This document shows, one piece after another, positions 33,552 to 41,742 of a DNA stretch of 64,000 nt. Each line of letters begins with the position of its first letter. The first letter of the stretch is position 1. Below the pieces are notes generated by a model. That model made no database searches and was not told the origin of the DNA. It was given only the letters and a program-made list of their open reading frames with translations. The DNA is from Actinophytocola sp963826035. Its GTDB lineage: Bacteria > Actinomycetota > Actinomycetes > Mycobacteriales > Pseudonocardiaceae. The translations under genes were made by a program, and so were the position numbers. The stretch lies in contig CAWGVZ010000010.1 in the NCBI GenBank assembly GCA_963826035.1, positions 1,488,001-1,552,000 of the forward strand. The letters run 5' to 3'.

Positions 33552-33594
33552 GAAACGACCCCCTCGCGCCGGCCCGGCACGAAGGGGTCGTTTC
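33552..33594. terminator. Intrinsic-type hairpin terminator
   Basis: GAAACGACCCC (33552-33562) and GGGGTCGTTTC (33584-33594) are perfect 11-bp arms. They lie just after the stop of the surface-protein gene and before the YbdK-type gene on the same strand. There is no long T-tract, as is common for actinomycete terminators. Confidence 0.75.
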
Positions 33595-33610
33595 TGCTCC
33601 CGCGTTGTGA

Positions 33611-34255
33611 CTAGGCCCGACTGCGCCTACGCACCACGAACAGCAGCACCAGACCGCCGACGAGCAACACGCCCGCGATCCCCAGCGGCAGCCCGATACT
33701 CGCACCGGTCTCCGCCAGGTCCTCCTCCGCGGCGACGTCCGAAGGGGTCGGCTGCGTGGTGGTCGTGGTCGGTTCGGTGGTCGGTTCGGTGGTGGTGGTC
33801 GTGGTCTCCGACGGAGTCGTCGGCTCCTCGGGGACCGTTGTGGTCGTGGTGGTGGTCGTCGTCGTCGTGGTGGTCGTGGTGGTCTTCACGCACGCCTCGA
33901 CCGTCAACGTCTCGTCGACGTCGTACTCCTTGCCGTCCCAGGCCACCACGAGAACGTGGAACGTGTAGTCAACGTCGCCGGGGAACTCCCACACCTGCTT
34001 GAAGTCCGTGCCGAAGTCGGTCTCCTCGAGGAGGGCCTCGCCATCCTTCGTGACCTCGATCGTGTTGGGCTTGTCGTCCCGGTAGGCCCAGAGGTTGACG
34101 CTCAGCGTGGTCGTGTCGCCCTCGCACTTCGCCTTGACGTCGTCGTTGTGGGCGGCGGCGGGGGTGGCCAGGCCGATGATCGCGGCAACCGCACCCGTGG
34201 TGGCCGCGGCGAGGAGCGCGCCGTACCGGCGACGCGAGGTCGAGTTCACTGCCAT
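33611..34255 (-). CDS. Thr-rich surface protein with class E sortase signal (LAETG)
   Basis: 214 residues from ATG 34255. It has a signal peptide ('LLAAATTGAVAAIIGLATPA'), a small globular domain of about 85 residues with two Cys, a run of 16 threonines (residues 125-140), more Thr/Glu/Pro-rich spacer, then 'LAETG' at 180-184, a membrane helix and 'RRRSRA'. LAxTG with a basic tail is the class E sortase signal. The Thr run is a likely stalk and O-mannosylation site. Codons in the run mix ACC, ACG and ACA. No sortase gene lies in the window, so anchoring would use one elsewhere. The globular domain is not recognised; this family is often called an adhesin-like or chaplin-neighbour protein without proof. 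Confidence 0.88.
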   Translation of the reverse strand: MAVNSTSRRRYGALLAAATTGAVAAIIGLATPAAAHNDDVKAKCEGDTTTLSVNLWAYRDDKPNTIEVTKDGEALLEETDFGTDFKQVWEFPGDVDYTFHVLVVAWDGKEYDVDETLTVEACVKTTTTTTTTTTTTTTTTVPEEPTTPSETTTTTTEPTTEPTTTTTQPTPSDVAAEEDLAETGASIGLPLGIAGVLLVGGLVLLFVVRRRSRA

Positions 34256-34674
34256 GTAAGCCTCCGGCTGAAGATCTGGGGTGCCGGAGTCGCCAACGCA
34301 GTGGATCACCGGCCGCAATGAGGGTGAAAGATATTGCACCCGTCCGACGGAGAGTTCGCCGGGGCGGCACTACGGAACGTATCGAAACGCGGTGTGAATA
34401 TCGCACTCCGTTCACTCGTCAGTGGGATAATTGGACCCGGCCGTTGATAGAGGTGCAGGGGCTCGGCGACCACGCCGGCCGCCCGGGAAGGCTGCCACCA
34501 GTACGAACCGGTTCGGGTTGGCGACGCTGCGTGGCCGCTTCAGGTGAATTGCCCACCTGGCGCGGCGGAAGATCATGTTGTCGCCTCTCAAGATCGTCGC
34601 GGCGCAGCCGACACGTTTCGATCGAGTAACGGAGTTGGGGGCGGGCCGCTTTCGCGATCAGGCAGAATTTCCGT
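34256..34674. other. Divergent intergenic region without a gene
   Basis: 419 bp separating the surface-protein and lipid-kinase starts. Base composition is less GC-rich than the neighbouring genes. Two similar 10-mers, GATATTGCAC (about 34331) and AATATCGCAC (about 34397), could be regulatory direct repeats. Open frames here have poor third-position GC bias and I do not support a gene. Confidence 0.4.
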
Positions 34675-35520
34675 GTGCATCTTGCAGTGGCAGCCAACGA
34701 CCGATCAGGTGGCAGCACCGACCGGGACCAGATCCTGCGCCTGGTGAGCCGGGCCGGGATCCGGCCGGTGGCGCTGACCCTCGCCCAACTCGACGATCCG
34801 CTACCGCCGGAGATCGAACGCCTGGTGGTGGCGGGTGGCGACGGCTCGATCGGCGTCGCCGCGCGGGCCGCGAACGCCGCCCGAGTCCCGCTGGCGGTGA
34901 TCCCGACGGGCACGGCCAACGACTTCGCCAGAGCGCTGGGCCTGCCGAGGGACCTGGAGGAGGCGTGCGCGCTGGCGTCCACCCCTTCGCCCAGGACGCG
35001 CCACCACGAGATCGGCCTGGCGAACGACCACCCGTTCATCAACGTGGCGACGGCCGGACTGTCGGCCGTGGCGAGCAAGCTGGCCGTGCCGCTGAAGCCG
35101 AGGCTGGGCCCGTTCGCCTACACGGTCGCCGCCGTGCGTGCGGGGATCACGGCCGACTCGGTGACCTGCCGGGTGCGGGTGGACGGCACGGAACGCTTCG
35201 CCGGCCCGGCGTGGCAGGTGGTGGTGGCGCTGACGGGCGCGTTCGGCGGCGGCTCGAACATCGGCGGCACCCACCACGACGACGGTCTGCTGGACGTGGC
35301 CGCCGTACCGGCGCGCTCGCGGCTGCACCTGGCGCGCCACGGCTACGGCATGCGCCGCGGCTCGCTGACCGAACAGGCGGACGTGCACCACCACCGCGGT
35401 CACGTGGTGGAACTGGATCTCCCGAAGGGCACGGAGTTCAACATCGACGGCGACCTGCGGGCCCCTAGTCCGCCGAGGTTCACGCTCCTGTCCGGCGGCG
35501 TGGAGGTCGTCATTCCTTAA
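34675..35520 (+). CDS. Diacylglycerol/lipid kinase-like protein (YegS/BmrU type)
   Basis: 281 residues from GTG 34675 (a GTG two bases earlier is out of frame). The catalytic DAGK motif 'VVAGGDGSIGVAARAA' and 'VIPTGTANDFARALGLP' are intact, as is the C-terminal 'NIDGDL' with the metal-site Asp/Glu region. YegS-like kinases phosphorylate diacylglycerol, phosphatidylglycerol or other lipids at the membrane. Compared with DgkB it is slightly short at the N-terminus (the usual 'NPxSG' loop is reduced to 'ANDRSGGS'). The substrate is not predictable. Confidence 0.9.
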   Translation: MHLAVAANDRSGGSTDRDQILRLVSRAGIRPVALTLAQLDDPLPPEIERLVVAGGDGSIGVAARAANAARVPLAVIPTGTANDFARALGLPRDLEEACALASTPSPRTRHHEIGLANDHPFINVATAGLSAVASKLAVPLKPRLGPFAYTVAAVRAGITADSVTCRVRVDGTERFAGPAWQVVVALTGAFGGGSNIGGTHHDDGLLDVAAVPARSRLHLARHGYGMRRGSLTEQADVHHHRGHVVELDLPKGTEFNIDGDLRAPSPPRFTLLSGGVEVVIP

Positions 35521-35550
35521 CGGGACGCCGGGCCCCGGCTTGCGGTGCTG

Positions 35551-36078
35551 TCATCCCGTGAGCACGAGCGTGCCCACCGTCTGGATTTCGGCGACGTCGC
35601 CCAGGCCCAGCAGGCACAGCGTGATGTCCAAGGACGGCCCGGTGTAGATGAGCATGACGGATGCGCCTTCGAAAAGTCCCGCGGACACGGTTCCGGTGAT
35701 CGTCACGGTGAAGACCGCGCCGACCAGGGTGGTGGTGTAGCTGGTGGTGAAGGTGCTGGTTTGGCCGGTGTTCCAGGTCGTGGTCGTGGTGACGGTGCCT
35801 GGGTTGAGCAGCTCCAGGCAGCTGCGATCGAACACCGGGAACCATGCGGTCCGGCCGCCGGAGGTGATCTGCGGGTGGGTCGGGGAAGCACACGGCTCGT
35901 AGTCGATGTCGTTGGTGACGGTCGAGTCGTGCGGGCTTCTGGTCAGCGGCGGGTCGTAGCTGACCAGGTCGGTGGCGGCGCAGGTGAGGTCCACAACCGC
36001 GGCGTGCGCCGGATACGCCACCACCGATCCCGCCAGAACGAGGATCAGAGTCGCGGACAAGCACAGGAAACGTCTCAT
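35551..36078 (-). CDS. Secreted four-cysteine beta-rich protein, paralogue A
   Basis: 175 residues from ATG 36078; the frame is open to 36255 but the signal peptide ('FLCLSATLILVLAGSVVAY', AHA cleavage) sets this start. The mature part is Thr/Val-rich with cysteines in 'DLTCAATDLVSYDPPLT', 'DYEPCASPTHPQITSG', 'FDRSCLELL' and 'DITLCLLG', and a conserved 'TTTWNTGQTSTFTTSYTT'. It is clearly related to the protein at 38995-39570: same Cys spacing, a 'WNTGQ'/'WNNGQ' motif and length. I recall many such secreted actinomycete proteins with no assigned function. Convergent with the lipid kinase gene, 30 bp apart. Confidence 0.82.
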   Translation of the reverse strand: MRRFLCLSATLILVLAGSVVAYPAHAAVVDLTCAATDLVSYDPPLTRSPHDSTVTNDIDYEPCASPTHPQITSGGRTAWFPVFDRSCLELLNPGTVTTTTTWNTGQTSTFTTSYTTTLVGAVFTVTITGTVSAGLFEGASVMLIYTGPSLDITLCLLGLGDVAEIQTVGTLVLTG

Positions 36079-36188
36079 GGTTGCACCTTTGTCTGGCCGG
36101 GCCCCGGCGATGAGCCCGAGGCCCCGGGTTGGGTCAGCAGTCAGACCCGTATCCGCGAGTAAGGCGGGTGACACGCTGCTGAGATGGC

Positions 36189-36260
36189 GATAGGTGCCGC
36201 TCTGGCCTGGGATGATGGTGGTTGCGAAGACACAATCATCCCCAGGAGAGGACACCTATC
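36189..36260. promoter_or_regulatory. Nested stem-loop before the transposase start
   Basis: Outer arms GATAGGTG (36189-36196) and CACCTATC (36253-36260) enclose CCTGGGATGAT (36206-36216) and ATCATCCCCAGG (36235-36246), which pair except for one extra C. The transposase GTG follows at 36263, and its ribosome site GGAGAGGA lies within the right side of the stem. Such a structure would mask the site on transcripts entering from outside the element, a known way of limiting transposase translation. Confidence 0.65.
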
Positions 36261-36262
36261 AA

Positions 36263-37705
36263 GTGGGTAGTTTACGTGGTGGACGGCTGAGGGTGCGGGT
36301 GGGCGCGCCGGACCAAAGTCTGACGTCGGTGTCGGGGATGGCCGCGGTCACGGAGTTGGTGGAGCGGCTGGGTGTGATCTCGGCGTTGGATGCGGCGGTG
36401 GGGCCGATCAAGCAGCGGAATCGTGGGTTCGGGGCCGGTGAAGTGTTGGTCGGGTTGGCCTCGGCGCAGGTTGCTGGGGAGGACTTCCTGGTCGGGCTGG
36501 ACCGCCAACGTGCTGATGTGGCGGGGCAGGTGATCACACCGGTGCCGGGGTTGTCCTCGACCACCGCCGCCGGGCTGGCGCGCAGGTTCACCGATCCACA
36601 GTGGACTGCGGTGGAGACCGGGGTTGCGCGGGTGACGCAGCGGATGCTCGAGCGGGTGCCCGCGGCGCGGCAGGCACGGTTGTGCGCCGCGGCGACGATC
36701 GATCTCGACGCCAGCGATGTAGAGGTCTTTGGGCGCAAGAAACGTGGTGTCGCCTTCAACCATCAAGGACAGCGTGTGGGACGTGCGCACGTGGCATCCT
36801 GGGCGGAGGTCGAGACCGTGCTGGCGGCGGAGTTGTTGTCCGGCAACGATGATCCTCGCGCAAGCGCGGCCGAACTGTTCCACCGTGCGCTCGCGGCGTT
36901 ACCCGAGCAGGCCAGAGCGGGTCGGGTGCGATTACGGGCCGACGCCGGGTATTTCGCCGGCGAGCTGGCCCGGGTCGCGTTCTTCGCCGAGGTGGAGTTC
37001 GCGATCGGCGCCAAGCGCATCGCCCCGCTCTGGCGGCTGCTGGATGGTCTCACCGACGACTCCTGGACAGAGGCGATCGACATGACGGGGGCGCAGGTCG
37101 CCGTCGCGGACTACCGGCCGGACTGGTGGCCCGCCAACGCCTTCCTGCTGATCCGCCGAGTCCGGCTCGACATCTGTCAGGTCTCGGCCGATCCCCGCTC
37201 ACGGCGCCGCAAGACACTACATCCCGACCAACGCGCCCTCCCACTGGAGGAGTTGGCCGACGCGGACGCGATCTACGGATACTCGTTCATCCTCACCAGC
37301 CTCGACGTGTCCACACCGGACAAAGCCGCTGCGGTGGAGCACTGGTACCGACACCGCACCAGCATCGAAAACGTCTTCCGCGACAGCAAACACGGCGCCG
37401 CGCTCCGCCATCTCCCCTCCGGTTATGTCGAGGTGAACACCGCCTGGATGTGGGGCGCACTGCTGGCCGCATCCATGGCCGCCTGGCTCCATCAACTCAC
37501 CGCCACCCCAGGCCCGACCGGCCAACTCGCCGGGTGGGGCGCCCGCGACGGCAAAGCCATGATCGCCACCCTGCGACACCGGCTGATCCGCGTCCCTGCC
37601 CGCCTCGTCTTCCAAGCAGGACAACCAATCCTGCACCCACCACCCGGCCACCACCTGCTCGCCGAGATCCTCGCCCGACTCGGGAAACTCCCCACGCTGC
37701 CCTGA
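36263..37705 (+). CDS. IS1380-family-like DDE transposase
   Basis: 480 residues from GTG 36263 with AGGAGAGGA about 10 nt upstream; the frame is open to 36194. DDE residues are likely in 'AATIDLDASDVEVFG', 'RLRADAGYFAGELAR' and 'RTSIENVFRDSKHGAALRHL' (the Glu of the YREK-like region). The arrangement (long insertion of beta strands between the second Asp and the Glu, and the C-terminal 'AWMWGALLAASMAAWLH') fits IS1380. No frameshift or stop is seen. Confidence 0.9.
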   Translation: MGSLRGGRLRVRVGAPDQSLTSVSGMAAVTELVERLGVISALDAAVGPIKQRNRGFGAGEVLVGLASAQVAGEDFLVGLDRQRADVAGQVITPVPGLSSTTAAGLARRFTDPQWTAVETGVARVTQRMLERVPAARQARLCAAATIDLDASDVEVFGRKKRGVAFNHQGQRVGRAHVASWAEVETVLAAELLSGNDDPRASAAELFHRALAALPEQARAGRVRLRADAGYFAGELARVAFFAEVEFAIGAKRIAPLWRLLDGLTDDSWTEAIDMTGAQVAVADYRPDWWPANAFLLIRRVRLDICQVSADPRSRRRKTLHPDQRALPLEELADADAIYGYSFILTSLDVSTPDKAAAVEHWYRHRTSIENVFRDSKHGAALRHLPSGYVEVNTAWMWGALLAASMAAWLHQLTATPGPTGQLAGWGARDGKAMIATLRHRLIRVPARLVFQAGQPILHPPPGHHLLAEILARLGKLPTLP

Positions 37706-37859
37706 CCACCCCGGCCACCCCGGCCCCGACCCAGGAACCCGAACCCGCGAACCCGGCGCGACACCCGGACCCACCAGCATGCCCACACCCACAAAACCCG
37801 CCCCACCACAGACTCCAGGAATCTGAAGATCAACTCAGCCGACTACTCGCGGAATCGGG

Positions 37860-38984
37860 TCAGAAGCGACCGTGCCGGTTCGGAAAATAGTCTTCGAGAC
37901 CGCCTTCGCGGTGCACGTCCGCGGTTGCGCAATGCAGTCCTCCGCCGAAGGGAGCGACGTCCCAGAAAGGGACGGGTATGACGTCTACGCCGAGCCGGCA
38001 AAGCTGGTCCATCTGGGCTACCTCATTCGCCTCGACGCACACCGTCTTCTCGTCGAGACTCAGCATGTTCATGGACAGCCACTGGCTGCAGAAGCACAGT
38101 GTGGGCAGGGTCTTTGGGGTTCGCTGAGGAGGCGCGGCCGGCATCACCTGCCAGTCGTTGGCGGCGAAGTACCGCAATAGCTCCGGTTCGGCTGCACGTT
38201 CGCCGCAGTGCAGGACGAGGCCGGGACGCAGCGGCACCCAGGTGGCGTCGATGTGTTGCGGGTGGCGGTTGTCGAAGGTGATCGCGTGCACCCGATGGCC
38301 GGGGAAGTGGTGGTCCAGCCAGCGTGCGCCGCTGCGGTTGGTCGTCAGGGATAGTTGAACGAACAGGTCTTTGCCGAAGCGGCTGACGTCGGCGGCGTCG
38401 AACAGCGGCTCCTGCTCGGTGAGCACCAGGTGGTTGTTGCGCACTCGGGTGATCTGCTCGGTGAGGGACAGGAGCTCGAACTCGTCGAAGAACCCGCGCC
38501 GAAACGACTCGTCGGTCAGTCGCGGTTTCGGTGCCGCTTCCCAGCGCATGTGCGGGTCTTCTCGATAGTATCGTTCCAGCAGCGGTCGGTAGCAGAGGTA
38601 TTCGAACCACCGGCTTCGGTATGACATCGTCGCCTCGAGTATCGAGTTACCGACGGTGAGCAACACATCCCTCGGTGCCATGCACCCGAACATGCTGTCC
38701 TGGACCCAGTCAGGAGTCGAGGTCCGCAACGCGAAGTCGAGCGGCTGCGGTCGGTCGACCACAATTCCGCGCTTCTCCAGGAGTCCGGCGAAGTTGTCGA
38801 GCTGTTCGTTCGCGGCTTCCGCCATTTCGGTTGGCATCGGGCCGAAGGTGCCGCACGGGAAGCCGTCCTCAGGCCAGTCGCGACTCACCGCGGGCTCGGG
38901 CGCTTGCACCATCGTGCCCTGGGCCGTGCCCACGATGACATGCCGTAGGGGATCCCATTCGTTCCAGGCGCTCACAAGTGTCAT
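37860..38984 (-). CDS. Amidinotransferase (glycine/inosamine-phosphate amidinotransferase family)
   Basis: 374 residues. Family motifs: 'EWDPLRHVIVG' at the start, 'LFDAADVSRFGKDLFVQ' (catalytic Asp region), 'QHIDATWVPLRPGLVL' (catalytic His), and 'GGGLHCATADVHREGG' with the nucleophilic Cys. These enzymes move an amidino group from arginine to an amine, as in creatine/guanidinoacetate synthesis, StrB1 of streptomycin synthesis, or natural-product guanidines. No other aminocyclitol or NRPS gene is near, so the acceptor is unknown. The TGA stop lies in the IS target duplication, so the protein is unaltered by the insertion. It stands between two paralogous secreted-protein genes. Confidence 0.9.
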   Translation of the reverse strand: MTLVSAWNEWDPLRHVIVGTAQGTMVQAPEPAVSRDWPEDGFPCGTFGPMPTEMAEAANEQLDNFAGLLEKRGIVVDRPQPLDFALRTSTPDWVQDSMFGCMAPRDVLLTVGNSILEATMSYRSRWFEYLCYRPLLERYYREDPHMRWEAAPKPRLTDESFRRGFFDEFELLSLTEQITRVRNNHLVLTEQEPLFDAADVSRFGKDLFVQLSLTTNRSGARWLDHHFPGHRVHAITFDNRHPQHIDATWVPLRPGLVLHCGERAAEPELLRYFAANDWQVMPAAPPQRTPKTLPTLCFCSQWLSMNMLSLDEKTVCVEANEVAQMDQLCRLGVDVIPVPFWDVAPFGGGLHCATADVHREGGLEDYFPNRHGRF

Positions 38985-38994
38985 GTTGCAGATG

Positions 38995-39570
38995 TCAGAC
39001 GGCGGTGATCTGCGCGGTGACGGGGCCGGATTGGCTGGTGACTCCTTGGCTGGTCAGGCACTGGAGTGGGTTGAGGACGGGATAGAGCCAGACAATGGTG
39101 GCGTTGCCGCCCTGGAATTCGCCGCTGATCACCGGGCCGGTGCCGGTGACTTGTTCGGTGCCACCGATGATGACATCGGTAAAGGTCAGCTCGACGACAC
39201 TGTGCTGGCCGTTGTTCCAGGTGATGGTGTAGGCCGGGTCTTCGAAGATTCCGGGTGGTGCCAGGCAGGACGCCGAGGGGAACGTGGCGTTCGCGGTAGC
39301 GGTGCCGCTGGTCAGGGACGGGTCGGTGGACACACAGCTGCTGAACGTGTCCGTCTCGGTGTACTGCACCGTCTGCGGGGTAAACGTGAGTCCGGGCGAG
39401 TAGCTGATCGACGAATTACCCAGGCACGTCGTTGAGCTGGCCGCGTGCGCGATCCCGGCCACAATGAACACGTTGGCCGCGGCCACCAGTACGCCCGCCG
39501 CGAGCGTGGCGAACCGGTGCACACCACGGCGATATCTGTTGGCCTTGCCGCGAGAGGTCATCACAACCAC
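38995..39570 (-). CDS. Secreted four-cysteine beta-rich protein, paralogue B
   Basis: 191 residues if translation begins at GTG 39570, which has GGAGGAG 5 nt upstream; ATG 39561 is the alternative. Signal peptide 'FATLAAGVLVAAANVFIVAG'-type, cleaved after AHA. Cysteines lie in 'STTCLGNSSISYSPGLT', 'DTFSSCVSTDPSLTSG', 'FPSASCLAPP' and 'LNPLQCLTSQG', with 'YTITWNNGQHSVVELTF'. It shares layout and motifs with the protein at 35551-36078. Ten bp upstream of the amidinotransferase gene on the same strand, so the two may be cotranscribed. Confidence 0.82.
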   Translation of the reverse strand: MVVMTSRGKANRYRRGVHRFATLAAGVLVAAANVFIVAGIAHAASSTTCLGNSSISYSPGLTFTPQTVQYTETDTFSSCVSTDPSLTSGTATANATFPSASCLAPPGIFEDPAYTITWNNGQHSVVELTFTDVIIGGTEQVTGTGPVISGEFQGGNATIVWLYPVLNPLQCLTSQGVTSQSGPVTAQITAV

Positions 39571-39796
39571 GAATTCTCCTCCCCTGCTTCCTGCACAGGG
39601 GTCGGAGCGAGATGCTGTGGCGTTACAACGCAATCCCGGCAGGCCAAATTAATCCCCCGTATGGCGGAGAACGCTGGACCCGATGGTGCAGCGCTTTGTC
39701 GGCGCCATCATGGCTGGCCTCGAAAATCAGGGGCGCGATTAATCGCGGCGCCCGCAAGCCCGCAGAGCGTACTGCCACATACGCAGACGGTACCGG

Positions 39797-40255
39797 TCAG
39801 GCGTAGTACCGGTACAGCGCTTGCCCCACCACCGCGGGCTTGTCGCTGCCCTCCAGCTCCATCGTGAAGTCCACGGTTGTCTGCACGCTGTTCTCGTCCA
39901 ATGAGTCCACTGAGGACAGTTCGGCGGTCAGCCGCACCTTGCCACCCACCGGCACCGGAGCGGGGAACCGTACCTTGTTGAGCCCGTAGTTCACGCCCAT
40001 CCGGATGTCCTGGATGTCCAGTAGGTCAGTCCACAACGGAATGATCAGTGACAGCGTCAGGTACCCGTGCGCGATCGTGCCGCCGTACGGGCCCGTGGCG
40101 GCGCGGGCCGGGTCCACGTGGATCCACTGGTGGTCACCCGTCGCGTCGGCGAACGTGTTCACCTGGTCCTGGGTCACCTCGTGCCACTCGGTCGGGCCCA
40201 GCGTGCTGCCCGCCAGTTCCCGCAGCGCCGTCAGGCCCCGCACGGTCGTCGTCAT
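39797..40255 (-). CDS. MaoC-type (R)-enoyl-CoA hydratase
   Basis: 152 residues from ATG 40255, overlapping the ligase stop by 4 nt. Hot-dog fold; the hydratase-2 motif 'DATGDHQWIHVDPARAATGP' includes the catalytic Asp and His, followed by 'GTIAHGYLTLSLI'. It would hydrate an enoyl-CoA made by the upstream ligase. In the p-hydroxycinnamate pathway of Rhodococcus jostii the matching enzyme is CouM. Last gene of the ten-gene operon. Confidence 0.93.
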   Translation of the reverse strand: MTTTVRGLTALRELAGSTLGPTEWHEVTQDQVNTFADATGDHQWIHVDPARAATGPYGGTIAHGYLTLSLIIPLWTDLLDIQDIRMGVNYGLNKVRFPAPVPVGGKVRLTAELSSVDSLDENSVQTTVDFTMELEGSDKPAVVGQALYRYYA

Positions 40256-41742
40256 TTGTCCTCCCCAAACGTGTCGCGCAGCGCGCTCTTCAACAGTTTC
40301 CCCGATGCCGTGCGCGGCAACGTGTCCGCGAACACCACCGACTTCGGGATCTTGTACCTGGCGATCCGGCCGTCGAGGAACGCGAGCAGTTCGGTCGGCT
40401 CGACGGTCGATCGCGGGACCACGATCGCGCGGCCCACCTCGCCCCACTTCTCGTCGGTCACGCCGATCACCGCACAGTCGGCGACCGCCGGGTGCCCGTG
40501 CAGCGCGTCCTCGACCTCGGCCGGGTAGATGTTCTCCCCGCCCGAGATGATCACATCCTTTATCCGGTCCCGGATGTACAGGTAACCGTCCTCATCGGAC
40601 ACCGCGATGTCGCCGGTGCGCAGCCAGCCGTCCGCCGACAGCACCGCCTCGGTCTCCCGCGGCTTTCCCCAGTATCCGGTCATGATGTTGGGGCCGTGCA
40701 GCAGGACCTCGCCCGGCTCGCCCGGCCCGACGTCGCGGCCGTCCGCGTCGACCACGCGCACGTCGGTGAAGAAGCACGGCGTGCCCGCCGAACCCACCTT
40801 CCGCATGCTTTCCGCCGCACGCAGGAACAACCCGCTCGGCGACGACTCGGTGAGCCCGTAGCCCTGGAGGAACACCAGCCCACGTTCCTGATACGTGGTG
40901 ATCACCTGCTCCGGCACCGGTGCGCCGCCGCAGATCATCGTCCGCACCGACGACACGTCCGCGTCCGTCCACTCGGGAACACTCGCCACCGCCTGGAACA
41001 TGGCGGGAACGCCGAACAGGTAGGTCACCCGCCGCCGCGCGATCGTCTCGAGCGTGCGCACCGGGTCGAACGAGTCCAGCACCACCGTGCCGCCCTTGAG
41101 CAGCGTCGGCAGCACCGTCTGGTCGAGCGCCGCCACATGGAACATCGGCGCGTTCACCAGTGTCACCTCGTCACCCGCCAGGTCGACGTCGATCAGCACG
41201 TTCACCGAGTTCCAGTGGACGTTCGCGTGGGACAGCGCGGCGCCCTTCGGCCGCCCGGTGGTGCCGGAGGTGTACATGATCATCGCGACGTCGTCCGGCT
41301 CGACCGTCTCGTCGACCGGGTCGGCCGGTGCCGCGGCCAGGAGTTCCTCGAACCTGGTCCGGTCCAACACGTGCGGCACGTCGTCGCGGAGTGCGTCGGC
41401 ATGGGTGTCGTGTGTCGGCGCGTGCACCAGCACGGAAGTCCCGCTGTCGCCCAGGATGTAGGCCAGCTCGGGCGGGGCGAGCCGGGTGTTGAGCGGCACG
41501 AAGATCGCGCCCGCGAGCCCGGCGCCGAACAGCGTCTCCAGGAACGCGGGCTCGTTCGGGCCGAGGTAGGCGACCCGGTCACCGCTCTCCACGCCGAGCC
41601 CGGCCAGGACGTGCGCCATGCGTGTGGCGCGTTCGTGCAGCTCGCCGTACGTCTGCTCGCGATCGTCGTGCACGACCGCCACTCGGTCGGGCGACATCCG
41701 CGCCCGCCGCGCGGTCCACGAGCCGATGCCCTGGTTACGCAT
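40252..41742 (-). CDS. Acyl/aryl-CoA ligase (CouL-like candidate)
   Basis: 496 residues from ATG 41742; a TTG at 41748 is less likely. ANL-superfamily motifs: P-loop 'YTSGTTGRPKGAALSH', A5 'GYGLTESSP', A7/A8 'GWLRTGDIAVSDEDGYLYI' followed by 'RIKDVIISGGENIYP', and the A10 Lys in 'PRTASGKLLKS'. Such ligases activate fatty or aromatic acids to CoA thioesters using ATP. With MaoC, SDR and amidohydrolase neighbours it fits a 4-hydroxycinnamoyl-CoA synthetase, but the substrate is inferred. It overlaps the amidohydrolase gene end by 8 nt. Confidence 0.92.
   Translation of the reverse strand: MRNQGIGSWTARRARMSPDRVAVVHDDREQTYGELHERATRMAHVLAGLGVESGDRVAYLGPNEPAFLETLFGAGLAGAIFVPLNTRLAPPELAYILGDSGTSVLVHAPTHDTHADALRDDVPHVLDRTRFEELLAAAPADPVDETVEPDDVAMIMYTSGTTGRPKGAALSHANVHWNSVNVLIDVDLAGDEVTLVNAPMFHVAALDQTVLPTLLKGGTVVLDSFDPVRTLETIARRRVTYLFGVPAMFQAVASVPEWTDADVSSVRTMICGGAPVPEQVITTYQERGLVFLQGYGLTESSPSGLFLRAAESMRKVGSAGTPCFFTDVRVVDADGRDVGPGEPGEVLLHGPNIMTGYWGKPRETEAVLSADGWLRTGDIAVSDEDGYLYIRDRIKDVIISGGENIYPAEVEDALHGHPAVADCAVIGVTDEKWGEVGRAIVVPRSTVEPTELLAFLDGRIARYKIPKSVVFADTLPRTASGKLLKSALRDTFGEDK

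Larger units (their letters stand above)
36146..37859 (+). mobile_element. IS1380-family-like insertion sequence, complete with inverted ends
   Basis: 1714 bp. Left end 36146-36171 (CCCGTATCCGCGAGTA...) is repeated inverted at 37834-37859; in the first 16 bases only the TA/AT pair differs, and the inner ten pair imperfectly. TCAGA occurs directly outside both ends (36141-36145 and 37860-37864), which looks like the target duplication, 5 bp where 4 is typical of the family. One transposase gene fills it. It is inserted exactly at the TGA of the amidinotransferase gene, which it leaves intact. The transposase is uninterrupted, so the element may be active. Confidence 0.8.

Noticed and set aside
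33756..33968. Val-rich + strand frame opposite the Thr run
   Set aside because: It is the complement of the repetitive Thr codons; the minus-strand product has a signal peptide and sorting signal.
34318..34629. Small + strand gene before the lipid kinase
   Set aside because: Arg-rich, poor third-position GC bias, no ribosome site and no recognisable family.
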